The notes under the pieces are model-generated. The model saw only the letters and a program-made list of their open reading frames with translations. It was not told the origin of the DNA and ran no database searches. Of a stretch of 64,000 nucleotides of DNA, positions 25,801-33,936 are shown one piece after another; position 1 is the stretch's first letter; every line of letters begins with the position of its first letter. Location: the NCBI GenBank assembly GCA_023151115.1, contig JAKLJP010000016.1:62001-126000 (forward strand). The letters are read 5' to 3'. Position numbers and translations under genes: made by a program. Source of the DNA: Anaerolineae bacterium. GTDB taxonomy: Bacteria; Chloroflexota; Anaerolineae; 4572-78; J111.

Positions 25801-26647
25801 CAGCCCGTATTGGCTGCTCAACTCGTTTGCCGCGAGCGACTTTGCCGGCGCCAGCGGTGATTCTGCCGCCACCCCGCCGGGGATGATGGCGATGGCGCGC
25901 CGCGTCGCCAGCGGCAGCGACAGCGGCAGCCTGCGTATCGCCGCCGTTCTCCAAACCAAGCTGAGCGATGAACAGCTTACCCTGCTAAAAAGCGAGGCAA
26001 CGGATACGTCCACCTCTTTGCAGGCGGGCAACCGGGCCAATGTGCTGCTGGCCCTCAACGGGGCGCTGCGCGACCGCAATGTGGGCAGCAGCGAAAATAT
26101 TGAGGCCTTGAAAGCCAGCCTGGACGCGCAAATCAGAGAGTTGCAGACCAAGCCGGAGCGCAAAGTGGAAGACATCAAGAAATTCTACCGCTGCTCGGCG
26201 TTGCGTCGCCAGCTTGTGGATGCCTGGGTGGCCTACAACAGCGGTGAAAACAAAGCCAACGCCTTGATTCGCCTCAACCGGGTGGCCCTCGAAGCGGCCT
26301 ACCCCGACGATTTGGGCATGAGTCTGCAATCGCTGCATCCCTTTATTGTCGAGAATGTGGCCCACCTCTATCCTGAGCAAACCGTCGAGCGGCTGGACCA
26401 GATTTACGTCGGCGTGGTCAATAAAGTCAAGGAACTGCCCGACCGCATGATTCGCGCCCCGCTGGACGACGAGTTTAATAAAATCAAAACTATCCTGAAG
26501 GAGAATTTTGATATTTCGGGCATTTTTGCGGTGCTGGAGATTAAGGTGGAGGGCCTGGACGAAGACCTTGCGGAGGGCCTGGACCGCCTGAGTATGGCCT
26601 ACAATCGGCTGTTGCAGGCCTTTGACCAGAAATTGTCCGCCGCGTAG
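22895..26647 (+). CDS. Tape-measure candidate, long helical protein
   Basis: A 1250-residue protein, the largest in the cluster. Residues 1-130 are Pro/Gly/Leu-rich without structure. From about 200 it is almost all alpha-helix with long coiled-coil stretches, for example VEAKIKELEQQIAAFVEKL, AKQGIAKVAEAIEKFFTYVEEL and DEKLTAAFDAMEKKIRELL. Repeats of the form LDPNILIDAVQQVYDQLAGL occur around 620-760. A Gly/Ser/Ala/Met patch near 985-1010 is followed by a final helical domain of about 220 residues. No transmembrane helix or enzymatic motif is evident, whereas phage tape measures often have either. By the rule of about 0.15 nm per residue this would set a tube near 190 nm if it all counts. Placement between chaperone and hub supports the call; a scaffold or cargo role cannot be excluded. 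Confidence 0.6.
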   Translation: MPMPGILDQLPNPSQLGDLSKMLKFDPQALGGGLQNLNIADMSKSIGGISPGESLSGLSLPALPASLSKDGFMQTLSQPLDSLKSFNPQTALGNLTSSPLPVNLPAPTFDINSPITAITSTVMPNMPGTKSLAVPSFEGMGTDVLDFSAFTGPLDRLANAGAATPTRLLNMLLKVADGFVATVTDTDLMVQLTIQALQEIYSQQIYALQGCLPLYAVTSATRLLKPAGQPAAPAFTARYSQLLTEIETLEPGDVDRLKKILAEGRQNITPALTAFDRSRLTLEALQANNTAALELALQNVLDLTGAGEVFLQKYFDAFGEKAHTVLGAIKKPVDQIGKMAGDIREYLVQAGDTAESTAKTVSEQIETNLAKAEQFLKDVEAKIKELEQQIAAFVEKLDVAPLVEKAKQGIAKVAEAIEKFFTYVEELKLKLDDFVKQLGVTVDEKLTAAFDAMEKKIRELLGMITGVLDRPEVKDALAQARQGIEKFKTTVDQASLKQVFDLVIDKTNGLETSIKNLNTAQMTTPQKTALKVGVKIIEQVKVDEIIKPELLAAFEEIRAPLAELITLLKEKALEIEKMIYEFNPGTVVNKYIVESEPYRVVMQFLDDFRPSKLLEPLKQANEMLTDIVRQLDPNILIDAVQQVYDQLAGLIEFINPAPLNRLIGDAVDTVVSMLGRIRDRELDAILDTVKETISLARLMEKTGLQEIAQADFWDMLQKVLGGGYLDEISQVVDELEKQLAALAATLDFSQPQAALAACVADVDRQLAVNGLLFRQRAVELQEVLVGEAAAIQQLEERRKALLKKEPVFPEITALLGDLDLAPLFKLQPAVAFVVGAEAASLDAPIMAVNAVLRPKADLLRALGEGTFQDAAVIIFRKQIGDPVRALIAQLQADLKPFKTAIKNIQSILITLTELPKKIDDAVAKVLDTARDSIKKVITQTISAIQAFQDSLVNTLTMIYERIQKIVADLSPYWLLNSFAASDFAGASGDSAATPPGMMAMARRVASGSDSGSLRIAAVLQTKLSDEQLTLLKSEATDTSTSLQAGNRANVLLALNGALRDRNVGSSENIEALKASLDAQIRELQTKPERKVEDIKKFYRCSALRRQLVDAWVAYNSGENKANALIRLNRVALEAAYPDDLGMSLQSLHPFIVENVAHLYPEQTVERLDQIYVGVVNKVKELPDRMIRAPLDDEFNKIKTILKENFDISGIFAVLEIKVEGLDEDLAEGLDRLSMAYNRLLQAFDQKLSAA

Positions 26648-26663
26648 CGTAGCCGGGGCCGAG

Positions 26664-27641
26664 ATGCTGAACGTCGCTTACAAAATTACCCTGGGCAGCG
26701 CCAGCTACCAGTCCGGCAAGAGCAGCCGGCTGGTAGACCTGGACAGCCATGCTGCCCTGGGTATTCCGGTCAACACCTGCCGGGTGACGCTGGATGGACA
26801 GGCGCAGGTCAGCCTCAAGCCGGGCGACGAAATCAAAATCGAACTGGGTTACGACAAAACGTTGGTCAAGGTTTTTAGCGGACAAGTGGACACTTTTGAA
26901 CGGGGAATCCAACACCTTACGGTGAACGGAGCCAGTTCGTTCAGCGTGTTGGCGGCGGCCCGGTTTAACCGCCTGTATGAAAAACAAAACGCCGGCGACA
27001 TTGTTAGCGATTTGCTGGGCAAATTAAAGGTCAAAAAAGCGACGGTTGAAACAGGCGAAAAGTTTGCCACCTTCACCGTGAGCGACCACCAGAGTATCTG
27101 GGCGGTGCTTGAGCGGCTGGCCTGGCGCTGCGGCTTCGATTTTTATGCCGATACGGATGATAAAGCGGTGTTCAAAAAATATGCCGCCCAGACGACGCAC
27201 ACTCTGGAGTATGGCCTCCATATCCTGGCTTACAGCCAGGAAACTCTGGCCCCGGCGCTCGACGGGGTGGAAGTGTACGGCGAAAGCCCGGTGGGGCAGG
27301 GCCAGGGTGACGACGCCAGTTCGTGGCTGAGAAAGAAGGAAGTGAAAGGCAGCGCCGGCAAGACCTCCGGCAACGTCCTGCGGCTGGCCGATGCCTCGGC
27401 GCGTACCCAGGATTTGGCCAGGGCGCTGGCCGGGAATATTCTAAAAGCCAACCAGTCCCCGGCATGCGGCCGGATGCGGGTGCTGGGCCAGGCCGAAGTC
27501 AAACTGGGCGATGCGGTCAAAATCGCCAAGATGCCGGACTCGGCCCAAAACGGCGTCTACAAAGTCACCGGCGTGCGTCACCGGCTGAATAATCGCCTTG
27601 GATTTGTGACGGAAATTTCGTGGGAGAAGCTGCCCCAATAA
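26664..27641 (+). CDS. Baseplate hub protein (gp27/gpD-like, first half of VgrG)
   Basis: A 325-residue hub protein of the late-control D/gp27 type, forming the trimeric ring between tube and spike. The start ATG 26664 gives MLNVAYKITLG; the upstream extension overlaps the previous gene. Conserved pieces are CRVTLDGQAQVSLKPGDEIKIELGY, LVKVFSGQVDTFERG, then NAGDIVSDLLGKLKV, and HQSIWAVLERLAWRCGFDFYADTDD. The C-terminal GRMRVLGQAEVKLGDAVKI and YKVTGVRHRLNNRLGFVTEISW are typical hub endings. The spike is a separate gene 13 bases downstream, the split arrangement seen in phages and extracellular injection systems rather than in type VI VgrG. Confidence 0.88.
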   Translation: MLNVAYKITLGSASYQSGKSSRLVDLDSHAALGIPVNTCRVTLDGQAQVSLKPGDEIKIELGYDKTLVKVFSGQVDTFERGIQHLTVNGASSFSVLAAARFNRLYEKQNAGDIVSDLLGKLKVKKATVETGEKFATFTVSDHQSIWAVLERLAWRCGFDFYADTDDKAVFKKYAAQTTHTLEYGLHILAYSQETLAPALDGVEVYGESPVGQGQGDDASSWLRKKEVKGSAGKTSGNVLRLADASARTQDLARALAGNILKANQSPACGRMRVLGQAEVKLGDAVKIAKMPDSAQNGVYKVTGVRHRLNNRLGFVTEISWEKLPQ

Positions 27642-27654
27642 AGGTAAAGTTGTT

Positions 27655-28395
27655 ATGGATAGTATCGTCGGGGTTATGAAAAAAGTGGCGGAGCAGGAAG
27701 CCCAGCGCATCCACACCACCGAATTGGGGGTGGTGACAGCCGTTTTTCCGCATGCCGACGAAGGCGACAAGGACAACTACCAGTGTTCGGTCAAACTGAA
27801 GAACAAAAAACAGCCCGGCGGCTCCGATTTTGAACTGCGCCAGGTGCCGGTGGCCACTCCCTACCTGGGGCTGGCGGCCATTCCCAATGTGGGCGACTTG
27901 GTACTGGTCAGTTTTATCGGCGGCGATATTAATGCCCCGGTGATTATCGGGCGGTTGTACAACGACGAGGACCGCCCCCCGGCCAACAAGGCCAAAGAGT
28001 TCCTGCTCCAGCACGACATCAAGGAGGGCGGCAGTATCAAGCTGGATGAGGAGGGCAAGATTATCATTACCAGCAAAAACAAAAAAAATGTTTTCACCCT
28101 GGAGGATGAAAAGATTTCGGTCGTCAACGAGAAATTTAGCCTGATTATTGATATTTCCGGCGAGAAAATTACGATTTCATCCGATAAAGACCTGGAAATG
28201 ACGGCAAAAAACGGTAAGTTCAGCGTCGAGGCCAAAGAAATTATGCTGAAATCGCAGAGCGATTTAAAGGTTGAGTCTGGCGCGACCCTCAATCTCAAAT
28301 CGTCGGCTGATACAAAAGTGGATGCCGGGGCCGGGATGGATATTTCGGCCAAAGCAGCCATGAAGCTCCAGGGCGCGACGATTGACCTGAACTGA
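27655..28395 (+). CDS. Central spike protein (gp5/VgrG C-terminal-like)
   Basis: A 246-residue spike that would form the trimeric needle under the hub. It has an OB-fold first (LGVVTAVFPHADEGDKDNYQ, ending in GLAAIPNVGDLVLVSFIGGDINAPVIIGRLYND), the hallmark of phage baseplate protein V and VgrG. From about residue 120 it changes to short repeating strands (SLIIDISGEKITISSDKDLEM and AGMDISAKAAMKLQG), the triple beta-helix needle. The last residues, GATIDLN, match the usual end. No lysozyme or other enzyme domain is inserted, so the spike itself carries no visible cell-wall hydrolase. The PAAR-like tip follows nine bases later. Confidence 0.92.
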   Translation: MDSIVGVMKKVAEQEAQRIHTTELGVVTAVFPHADEGDKDNYQCSVKLKNKKQPGGSDFELRQVPVATPYLGLAAIPNVGDLVLVSFIGGDINAPVIIGRLYNDEDRPPANKAKEFLLQHDIKEGGSIKLDEEGKIIITSKNKKNVFTLEDEKISVVNEKFSLIIDISGEKITISSDKDLEMTAKNGKFSVEAKEIMLKSQSDLKVESGATLNLKSSADTKVDAGAGMDISAKAAMKLQGATIDLN

Positions 28396-28403
28396 GAGGG
28401 ACA

Positions 28404-28805
28404 ATGGGCCAACCTGCGGCGAAAAAGGGAGACCAAATTACGGGGAGTTGCACCCATACGGTGATGGTGCCCAGTCCACCCGGCCCCCCCACGCCGACCC
28501 CCACCCCCGGCCATGTCTTCGCCGGCATAATTGACAACGGCCTGAGTTCGAATGTGAAAATTATGGGGCAGCCGGCGGCGACAGTTGACTCAACGGCGAC
28601 AAACACACCTTCCCACGTGCCGATGGCCCCGGGGACTGCTTTCCAAACGCCGCCTCAAAATAAGGCGACCATCAAGAAAGGCAGCGGGACCGTAAAAATC
28701 AATGGAAAAGCCGCTGCCCGCGCCGGCGATATCGCCGAGACGTGTGATGAAGTGAAAACGCCGGGCACGGTGGTGGCTGTGGGCACGGTCAGTATCGGAG
28801 GCTAG
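28404..28805 (+). CDS. PAAR-like spike tip protein
   Basis: A 133-residue protein of the PAAR-like (DUF4150-like) type that sharpens the spike. The N-terminus QPAAKKGDQITGSCTHTVMV is followed by a Pro/Thr-rich loop, GHVFAGIIDNGLSSNVKIMG and VKINGKAAARAGDIAETC, the usual paired loops with His and Cys that hold a metal ion. There is no toxin or adaptor domain behind the tip. It is directly after the spike and abuts the gp25 gene (stop at 28803-28805, next ATG at 28806). Confidence 0.88.
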   Translation: MGQPAAKKGDQITGSCTHTVMVPSPPGPPTPTPTPGHVFAGIIDNGLSSNVKIMGQPAATVDSTATNTPSHVPMAPGTAFQTPPQNKATIKKGSGTVKINGKAAARAGDIAETCDEVKTPGTVVAVGTVSIGG

Positions 28806-29231
28806 ATGACAACTGACCTGTTTCTCACCCGCCGCTCCTTTGACCTGCTGACCTCCGACCGGGCCGGCGTGGATTTGACGACCGAGCGCGGCGACATCAA
28901 GCTGGTGAAGGGGCGGGCGAACCTGGCCCAGGCGGTGCTCAACCGGCTGTTCACCCGGCGCGGCGAATTGGCCGGGCTGGGCCATCCTGATTACGGGTCA
29001 CGGCTGTATCAATTGATTGGCGAACCAAACACCCGCCGCAGCCAGGCCGTAGCCGAGCTTTACATCCGCGAGGCCCTGGCCGGCGAGCCGCGCATCCGCG
29101 AGATTGTGGCCATCATCTTTGAGCCGCCATCGCTGCGGGCCGACAAACGTAACGTTATGGAATTGACCCTAGCCATCCTGCCGGTAGACGAGGATGAGCC
29201 GCTAACCATCGGAGCGCAAATCCCGCTCTAA
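28806..29231 (+). CDS. Baseplate wedge protein gp25
   Basis: A 141-residue member of the gpW/gp25 family, the wedge that nucleates sheath assembly at the baseplate. Recognisable pieces: DLTTERGDIKLVKGRANLAQAV, RLFTRRGELAGLGHPDYGSRLY (the conserved EPR/GHPDYG region), then IREALAGEPRIREIVAI and the terminal strand LTIGAQIPL. It starts one base after the PAAR-like gene's stop and runs into the baseplate J gene 15 bases later, so these are co-translated. Confidence 0.93.
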   Translation: MTTDLFLTRRSFDLLTSDRAGVDLTTERGDIKLVKGRANLAQAVLNRLFTRRGELAGLGHPDYGSRLYQLIGEPNTRRSQAVAELYIREALAGEPRIREIVAIIFEPPSLRADKRNVMELTLAILPVDEDEPLTIGAQIPL

Positions 29232-29246
29232 TGCCCGGAGGTTGAA

Positions 29247-31313
29247 GTGTCTTTCGACAAGAAAAACTTCACCGATATTTACCAGAGTATGGTGGCCGAT
29301 ACCCGCCACCGCATCCCCGCCTTGACCGATTTTGAGGAGGGCAGCGTGGTGCGCTCCCTGTTCGAGTCGTTTGCCTACGAACTGGCTTTGTTGTACGAGC
29401 AACTCGACCTGGTCTACCGGGCCGGGTTTATTGACACGGCAGAAGGCCCTCATCTCGACCGGGTGGTGGCGGTGCTGGGCATTAAACGCAACGAACCCGA
29501 TTTTGCCACCGGGGTCGTCACCTTTGAACGGGACAAAGGGTTGAACGAAGAACTTATCATCCCCATCGGCACCCTGGTGACGACGGAGGAGGATGAAACC
29601 AAAGAGCCGCCCAAAAAAGCCTATCTGACCATTGAAGAAGGACGACTGCCAGCGGGACAAACCAGCGTGGAGGTCCGCATCCAGGCTGAGGAACGCGGCA
29701 AACAGATGGTAACTGAGGCCGAAACGGTGATTGTGATGCCCCGCCCCGTGCCGGGGATTAAAGCCATCGTCAACAAAAAGCCTGTCCGTTTCCTGGGGCG
29801 TGACCGCGAAACGGACGAAGAGCTGCGCCAACGGGCTAAACAAGCGCTGCTGGCTTCGGGGCGGGCCTCGGTCACTTCGATTGAAAACGCGCTTTTGGGT
29901 CTGCCCGGCGTGCGCGAAGTTCGGGTGAAGGAAGATTTTCCCGAAGAAGGCCAAGCGGAAAGCGGCAAACTCGGCATTATTGAAGTCTATGTGGATGGGC
30001 TGACCAACCAGAATGCGCCGCTGCTACGCGAGCGAATTGACCAGGTGCGCGCCGCCGGGGTGTATGTTGTGCTCAAACCGGCCATTGCCATCCATCTCGA
30101 AGCTGTGCTGCAAATCGAGGTAGACCCGCGCATCCGGGCCGAGGAGCGCCTGAAGCTGGAAGACGATGTGGCTCAGGCCGTCGAGGGCCTGATCGAAGGG
30201 TTGGACATGGGCGAGGCTCTGCTCTTTTCGCAGTTGACCAGCGAAGTGCTCAAGGTTAACGGGGTCAAAGATATTCCCAACCTACAAATCACCACCTTCC
30301 GTGAGGACGACAGCGAGGCCAGCCTGGCTCGCGGTAGCGTCACCTTGACCCGCACCAATAAACAGCGAGCCATCACCGTTCCCGCCAACACCCCCCTGCG
30401 GACAAATCTGGGCCAGGAATTTTTGACCGTCGCCGAGGCTCAGTTCCAGGAGAAACAAGATACCGTCCAGGTCGAGGTCAAGGCCACGCGCGCCGGTCGC
30501 GCCGGGGAACTGGTCAGAACCGGGGAGGCGATTGGGTGGGAAACATTCAAAACAGCCGATGTTGACATCTCGGTTCGCAACGACCAGCCCATCCGTATTG
30601 CCCGGACTGCCTACGGTCTGCCCGACCGGCGGATTGATGTCCAAATCCTGGAGCGGCTTACGCCTGAAACTATTCGGGTCGCTTCCGAACAAAAAACACT
30701 GCCTGTTTGGGTGCAAATCAAACTGAACGACCCGGCTAACGCCACCGCTGCGGCGCGTCAGAAAATTGAACAGGCGGTACAGGAGTTCTTTAACGCCCTA
30801 AAACCCGGCGAATCGTTTACGAAGGCCGATTTGGAAACCCGGCTCAAGAAGTTTAAAAGTATTGGCGATTTCAGTCTGCGGTTGGTGGCCTTCCCCTTCC
30901 AGAACGAGGCCGCCCAGGATGTGTATGAAGTCCGGGTCAGTTTTATCGAAAAGCCGGAAGCTAAAATTATCTTTGTCTATGCCAGCCGCCTGGAACTGAC
31001 CGGCCAATTGCGCCTGGTTTTGCCGCTCACCGCCGGCGATCAGGAAAAACGCGAAGCCATGGGGGCCGCCCGCCAGGCCATTCGCGATTACATCGATTCC
31101 GTCGCCCCGGAGGAAGACATAGACCTTGAAAAAGTCCAGGCCGCCGCGGCCCAGGTCGAGAAGGTGCTGCGGGTTGAGTTCAAACCCGAAGATTGCGGCC
31201 TGATTGACGCCGGCGGCAACCCGGTTGGCAATCGGGTGAAGGACCGGGCGGTGGGTGTGGCTGCCTTTGAGAAAGTTTTCCTGTCCGAGACAAAGTTTGT
31301 CATCGAAGCATAG
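29247..31313 (+). CDS. Baseplate J-like wedge protein
   Basis: A 688-residue gpJ/gp6-like protein that joins baseplate wedges into a ring. The start is GTG with CCGGAGG upstream. The N-terminal region contains DFEEGSVVRSLFESFAYELALLYEQ and DRVVAVLGIKR, then GTLVTTEED..., and the core has KPVRFLGRDRETDEELRQRAKQALL and SVTSIENALLGLPGVREVRV, the strongest baseplate J signature. From about residue 360 a second similar half starts (TLTRTNKQRAITVPANTPLRT) without the RDRETDEELR part. A doubled or extended protein is unusual compared with phage gpJ of about 300-400 residues but fits extracellular injection systems. Confidence 0.93.
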   Translation: MSFDKKNFTDIYQSMVADTRHRIPALTDFEEGSVVRSLFESFAYELALLYEQLDLVYRAGFIDTAEGPHLDRVVAVLGIKRNEPDFATGVVTFERDKGLNEELIIPIGTLVTTEEDETKEPPKKAYLTIEEGRLPAGQTSVEVRIQAEERGKQMVTEAETVIVMPRPVPGIKAIVNKKPVRFLGRDRETDEELRQRAKQALLASGRASVTSIENALLGLPGVREVRVKEDFPEEGQAESGKLGIIEVYVDGLTNQNAPLLRERIDQVRAAGVYVVLKPAIAIHLEAVLQIEVDPRIRAEERLKLEDDVAQAVEGLIEGLDMGEALLFSQLTSEVLKVNGVKDIPNLQITTFREDDSEASLARGSVTLTRTNKQRAITVPANTPLRTNLGQEFLTVAEAQFQEKQDTVQVEVKATRAGRAGELVRTGEAIGWETFKTADVDISVRNDQPIRIARTAYGLPDRRIDVQILERLTPETIRVASEQKTLPVWVQIKLNDPANATAAARQKIEQAVQEFFNALKPGESFTKADLETRLKKFKSIGDFSLRLVAFPFQNEAAQDVYEVRVSFIEKPEAKIIFVYASRLELTGQLRLVLPLTAGDQEKREAMGAARQAIRDYIDSVAPEEDIDLEKVQAAAAQVEKVLRVEFKPEDCGLIDAGGNPVGNRVKDRAVGVAAFEKVFLSETKFVIEA

Positions 31314-31320
31314 CGCATTA

Positions 31321-33423
31321 ATGATGGAAACAATCACCGGAAAAACCGTCGGCATTCTGGAACGGCTGCCGCATTTTTACCACGCCGCAGAGGCCGGCGG
31401 GCTGCTGGCGGCCTGGGTTGACATCTTCGGGCGGCGGCTCGAACGCGCCGAAGCAGACCTGTACCGGGTGCTGCGCGCCCATCACGTGGAAACCGCCGAT
31501 AACGAAGGCTTTCAGGGTTACACCGCCCCGCCCGAAAAACGGGGCGATTTGGATAAAATCTTTGCCCTCTACCTGGAAGCGTTGGGCGGCACGGCGCTGC
31601 TGGTCAAAGTCAACCCGCGTTTCACCATGCGCTCGCTCAATGCGCGGCGGCTGGCGCAGCGGCTGGTCGAAGATGACAGCCCCCTGCTGGCCTATCTCCG
31701 CCCGAAATTCCGGCTCAAAACGTGGAAACTGCTTCTGCGCTACGATGCCAGCCGCATGCAGTTCAGCCCGGCGGATGTCCGGCCAGGTTTGGCCCTGGCG
31801 CTCCTGCTTGGTCGTAGCGGCTCAATTCGTTACATCCGAGACAAACTCACTCCCGAAACCCGTAAACTGCTGGAAGCCTACAACGGCGGCGCGAGGATAG
31901 ACCCGCGCCTGCAAATCGCCCTGGCCAAAGACCTCAATGAGCGTTTGCTCCGCGACCCCGCTCTATTTCGAAAAAACGAAGCTGAGCTGCGTAGCCTGAA
32001 CCTTCCACCGACGGCGGTCAAGCTCATCAACAGTATCTACCTGGATTACCTGCGCGAAAAATATAGCCAGGAACCCACCCCGGACCGCAGACAGCAGTTG
32101 TTGAATTCCCTGCAAAATGTCGAACCGGCGGAAGTCCCGGTGGGCGACGATTTGGTGCGCTTGAACCGGCTGCTGCTGGAAGCGGTTTTTCCTTACCCGC
32201 AACACCCATGGGGAATTCGCCCGCGCGGTGTGCCGCACCTGGACGAAATCCGCGAGGCTTTGGTGGGGCGCGGCGACAGTCCGGAACAGGTCGGCGAATT
32301 GAACCTCCTGCTCGAAGACCCGGAGTTGTATGCCCCCGCACGTTTCCCCGACCTGGCGGAAGATTACCCGTACCTAAAAAAGCGGTACGAGAGCGAACGG
32401 GCCTGGCTCAACCGCATTCTGCTAGAATCGGCTTTCCCCAATGAGATCGAGCGCGGCTATGCCCCCTACCGTGAGCGACTGCGCGGCTTGATTAATGTGC
32501 TGCGCCGGGGGGCATCTACCCGCCGGGGGATTGTTGACATCGTCGCCGCCAACCTGGGGATTGTCGGCGATGACCCCCAGGTGTGGGCCGCCAAAGCCCT
32601 GATCAACGTGGAGGAATTTGCCCCGGAGCGGACCCATTTCTTTGAGGGCAGAGTCAGGCTGTTTGAGGAGTTTGAGGTTAACAATACCAACCCCGGCGAG
32701 GAAGCGCCCGAAATCTGGCTCAAGATGCTGCCGGGAGAAATCAAAACGCTGTGCCACATCCGCTTCACCGATTTGGATACCTTCACCACCATTCGCCTGG
32801 CTACCTGCATCGAACCGGGCGATACCCTGGTGTTCAAAGAGAACACAGCGCTGTTGAACGGCGTCACTCCCCCCGAATTGCCGGTCGGTGTGGCCCCGCT
32901 GCTCAAGCCAGGCTGGTCGCGCTGGCGTTTTGAAGCCGATTTGATTTGTCCGGAGGACCAGGCCAGTCACCCGGCCGGGCGCTTTGACGAGAATAATTTT
33001 GACGAGGGGGTGTGGGCCAGTACCGACCCGGTGGCGACGGTGGAGGTAATGTCCTACCGCTATACGCCAGGAACCTTTACCGTCGTCATTCCCTGGCACA
33101 TCCCCGGTTTTACCGATAAATTCGCCGAGACCGACCAGCATCCGCGCCACCAGATTTTGACCCTGGTGAACCGGGTCAAGGCCGCCGGCATCGAGGCACG
33201 GGTGGCCTATAAACAGGTCTTTAGCGAAGACCACAACCAGCTTGAAGCCTTTGGCTTGCAAATCAACGGCGGGCTGCTGGTCGAAAAATTGGACATGCGC
33301 GACAGCCTGACGGCCAGCAACACCCAGCAGGCCCGCGAAGACCAGAATATCCTCGACAGCCTCTCGCTGTCGGGCCGCTTCGATACGACTTCATTTGATA
33401 GCTTGAATACATTTGCCAGATAG
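31321..33423 (+). CDS. Large baseplate wedge/tail protein I-like protein
   Basis: A 700-residue protein immediately after baseplate J, where phages encode gpI or gp7. The first 100 residues, ILERLPHFYHAAEAGGLLAAWVDIFGRRLERAEADLYRVL, resemble the N-terminal helical part of tail protein I. The middle holds charged helices and a segment (YRERLRGLINVLRRGASTRRGIVDIVAANLGIVGDDP) that resembles the gpI core; then beta-rich regions follow (IWLKMLPGEIKTLCHIRFTD, YRYTPGTFTVVIPWHIPG). The end (HQILTLVNRVKAAGIEARV) is the usual gpI/YmfQ ending. A big insertion makes it much longer than phage gpI of about 200 residues. The start at 31321 avoids overlap with the J gene. Confidence 0.75.
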   Translation: MMETITGKTVGILERLPHFYHAAEAGGLLAAWVDIFGRRLERAEADLYRVLRAHHVETADNEGFQGYTAPPEKRGDLDKIFALYLEALGGTALLVKVNPRFTMRSLNARRLAQRLVEDDSPLLAYLRPKFRLKTWKLLLRYDASRMQFSPADVRPGLALALLLGRSGSIRYIRDKLTPETRKLLEAYNGGARIDPRLQIALAKDLNERLLRDPALFRKNEAELRSLNLPPTAVKLINSIYLDYLREKYSQEPTPDRRQQLLNSLQNVEPAEVPVGDDLVRLNRLLLEAVFPYPQHPWGIRPRGVPHLDEIREALVGRGDSPEQVGELNLLLEDPELYAPARFPDLAEDYPYLKKRYESERAWLNRILLESAFPNEIERGYAPYRERLRGLINVLRRGASTRRGIVDIVAANLGIVGDDPQVWAAKALINVEEFAPERTHFFEGRVRLFEEFEVNNTNPGEEAPEIWLKMLPGEIKTLCHIRFTDLDTFTTIRLATCIEPGDTLVFKENTALLNGVTPPELPVGVAPLLKPGWSRWRFEADLICPEDQASHPAGRFDENNFDEGVWASTDPVATVEVMSYRYTPGTFTVVIPWHIPGFTDKFAETDQHPRHQILTLVNRVKAAGIEARVAYKQVFSEDHNQLEAFGLQINGGLLVEKLDMRDSLTASNTQQAREDQNILDSLSLSGRFDTTSFDSLNTFAR

Positions 33424-33443
33424 CTCAGCAGGAGGGATTGACT

Positions 33444-33917
33444 ATGCTCACCAGAGAGGACTTACATATCGCCGGGAAGTTGACCCTACGCAAAACCACC
33501 CCGGACGGGCAGATGGTCGAAGAAATCAGCGCCCATAACGATATTACCCTGGCCGGCCGCAGCCTGGTCGCCCGGCTGTTCAACCGGGATAGCGCCAACG
33601 TAGCCATCAGCCGCGTCTCCAAAATCCAGGTGGGCCGCTCGCAGGCCAAATTCGAGGCCAAGCAGACGGCCCTGGGCGACAGGGTGGGCGAGACGCCCAT
33701 CAGCCGCATCGAGGCCAGCGAAGTGCTGGATACCGACGGTCGGCAGCGGGTGATGCTGCGCTTGATTGGCGAACTGGGCGAGAACGATTGTAACGATACC
33801 CTGCGCGAGGCAGGCTTGTTTACCGATGACAACGTGATGTACAACCGGGTGACATTTGATACCGTCACCAAGTCCAAACAGTTCAAGCTGACCTTGGTCT
33901 GGGAAATCCTGTTTTAG
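33444..33917 (+). CDS. Small baseplate/fibre-attachment protein, family unknown
   Basis: A 157-residue protein starting at ATG 33444, seven bases after an AGGAGGG site. The frame includes a TTG two codons earlier, which is too close to the site. The sequence suggests a beta sandwich: LTLRKTTPDGQMVEEISAHNDITLAGRSLVARLF, then GDRVGETPISRIEASEVL, and a final NDTLREAGLFTDDNVMYNRVTF. Proteins of this pattern are found just before fibres in some phages, where a conserved DTLREAGLF motif recurs, so it is probably a connector for the fibre. I cannot name the family. Confidence 0.6.
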   Translation: MLTREDLHIAGKLTLRKTTPDGQMVEEISAHNDITLAGRSLVARLFNRDSANVAISRVSKIQVGRSQAKFEAKQTALGDRVGETPISRIEASEVLDTDGRQRVMLRLIGELGENDCNDTLREAGLFTDDNVMYNRVTFDTVTKSKQFKLTLVWEILF

Positions 33918-33936
33918 CAGCCACGAGGAGGTTGAC

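Noticed and set aside
25097..25954. 285-codon minus-strand frame opposite the tape-measure candidate
   Set aside because: Antisense shadow with Gly/Asp/Arg-rich composition and no start signal.
26664..28805. Type VI secretion VgrG-PAAR locus
   Set aside because: Hub and spike are separate genes and sit with gp25, J and a tape measure in phage order; no TssB/C/J/L/M homologues are present.
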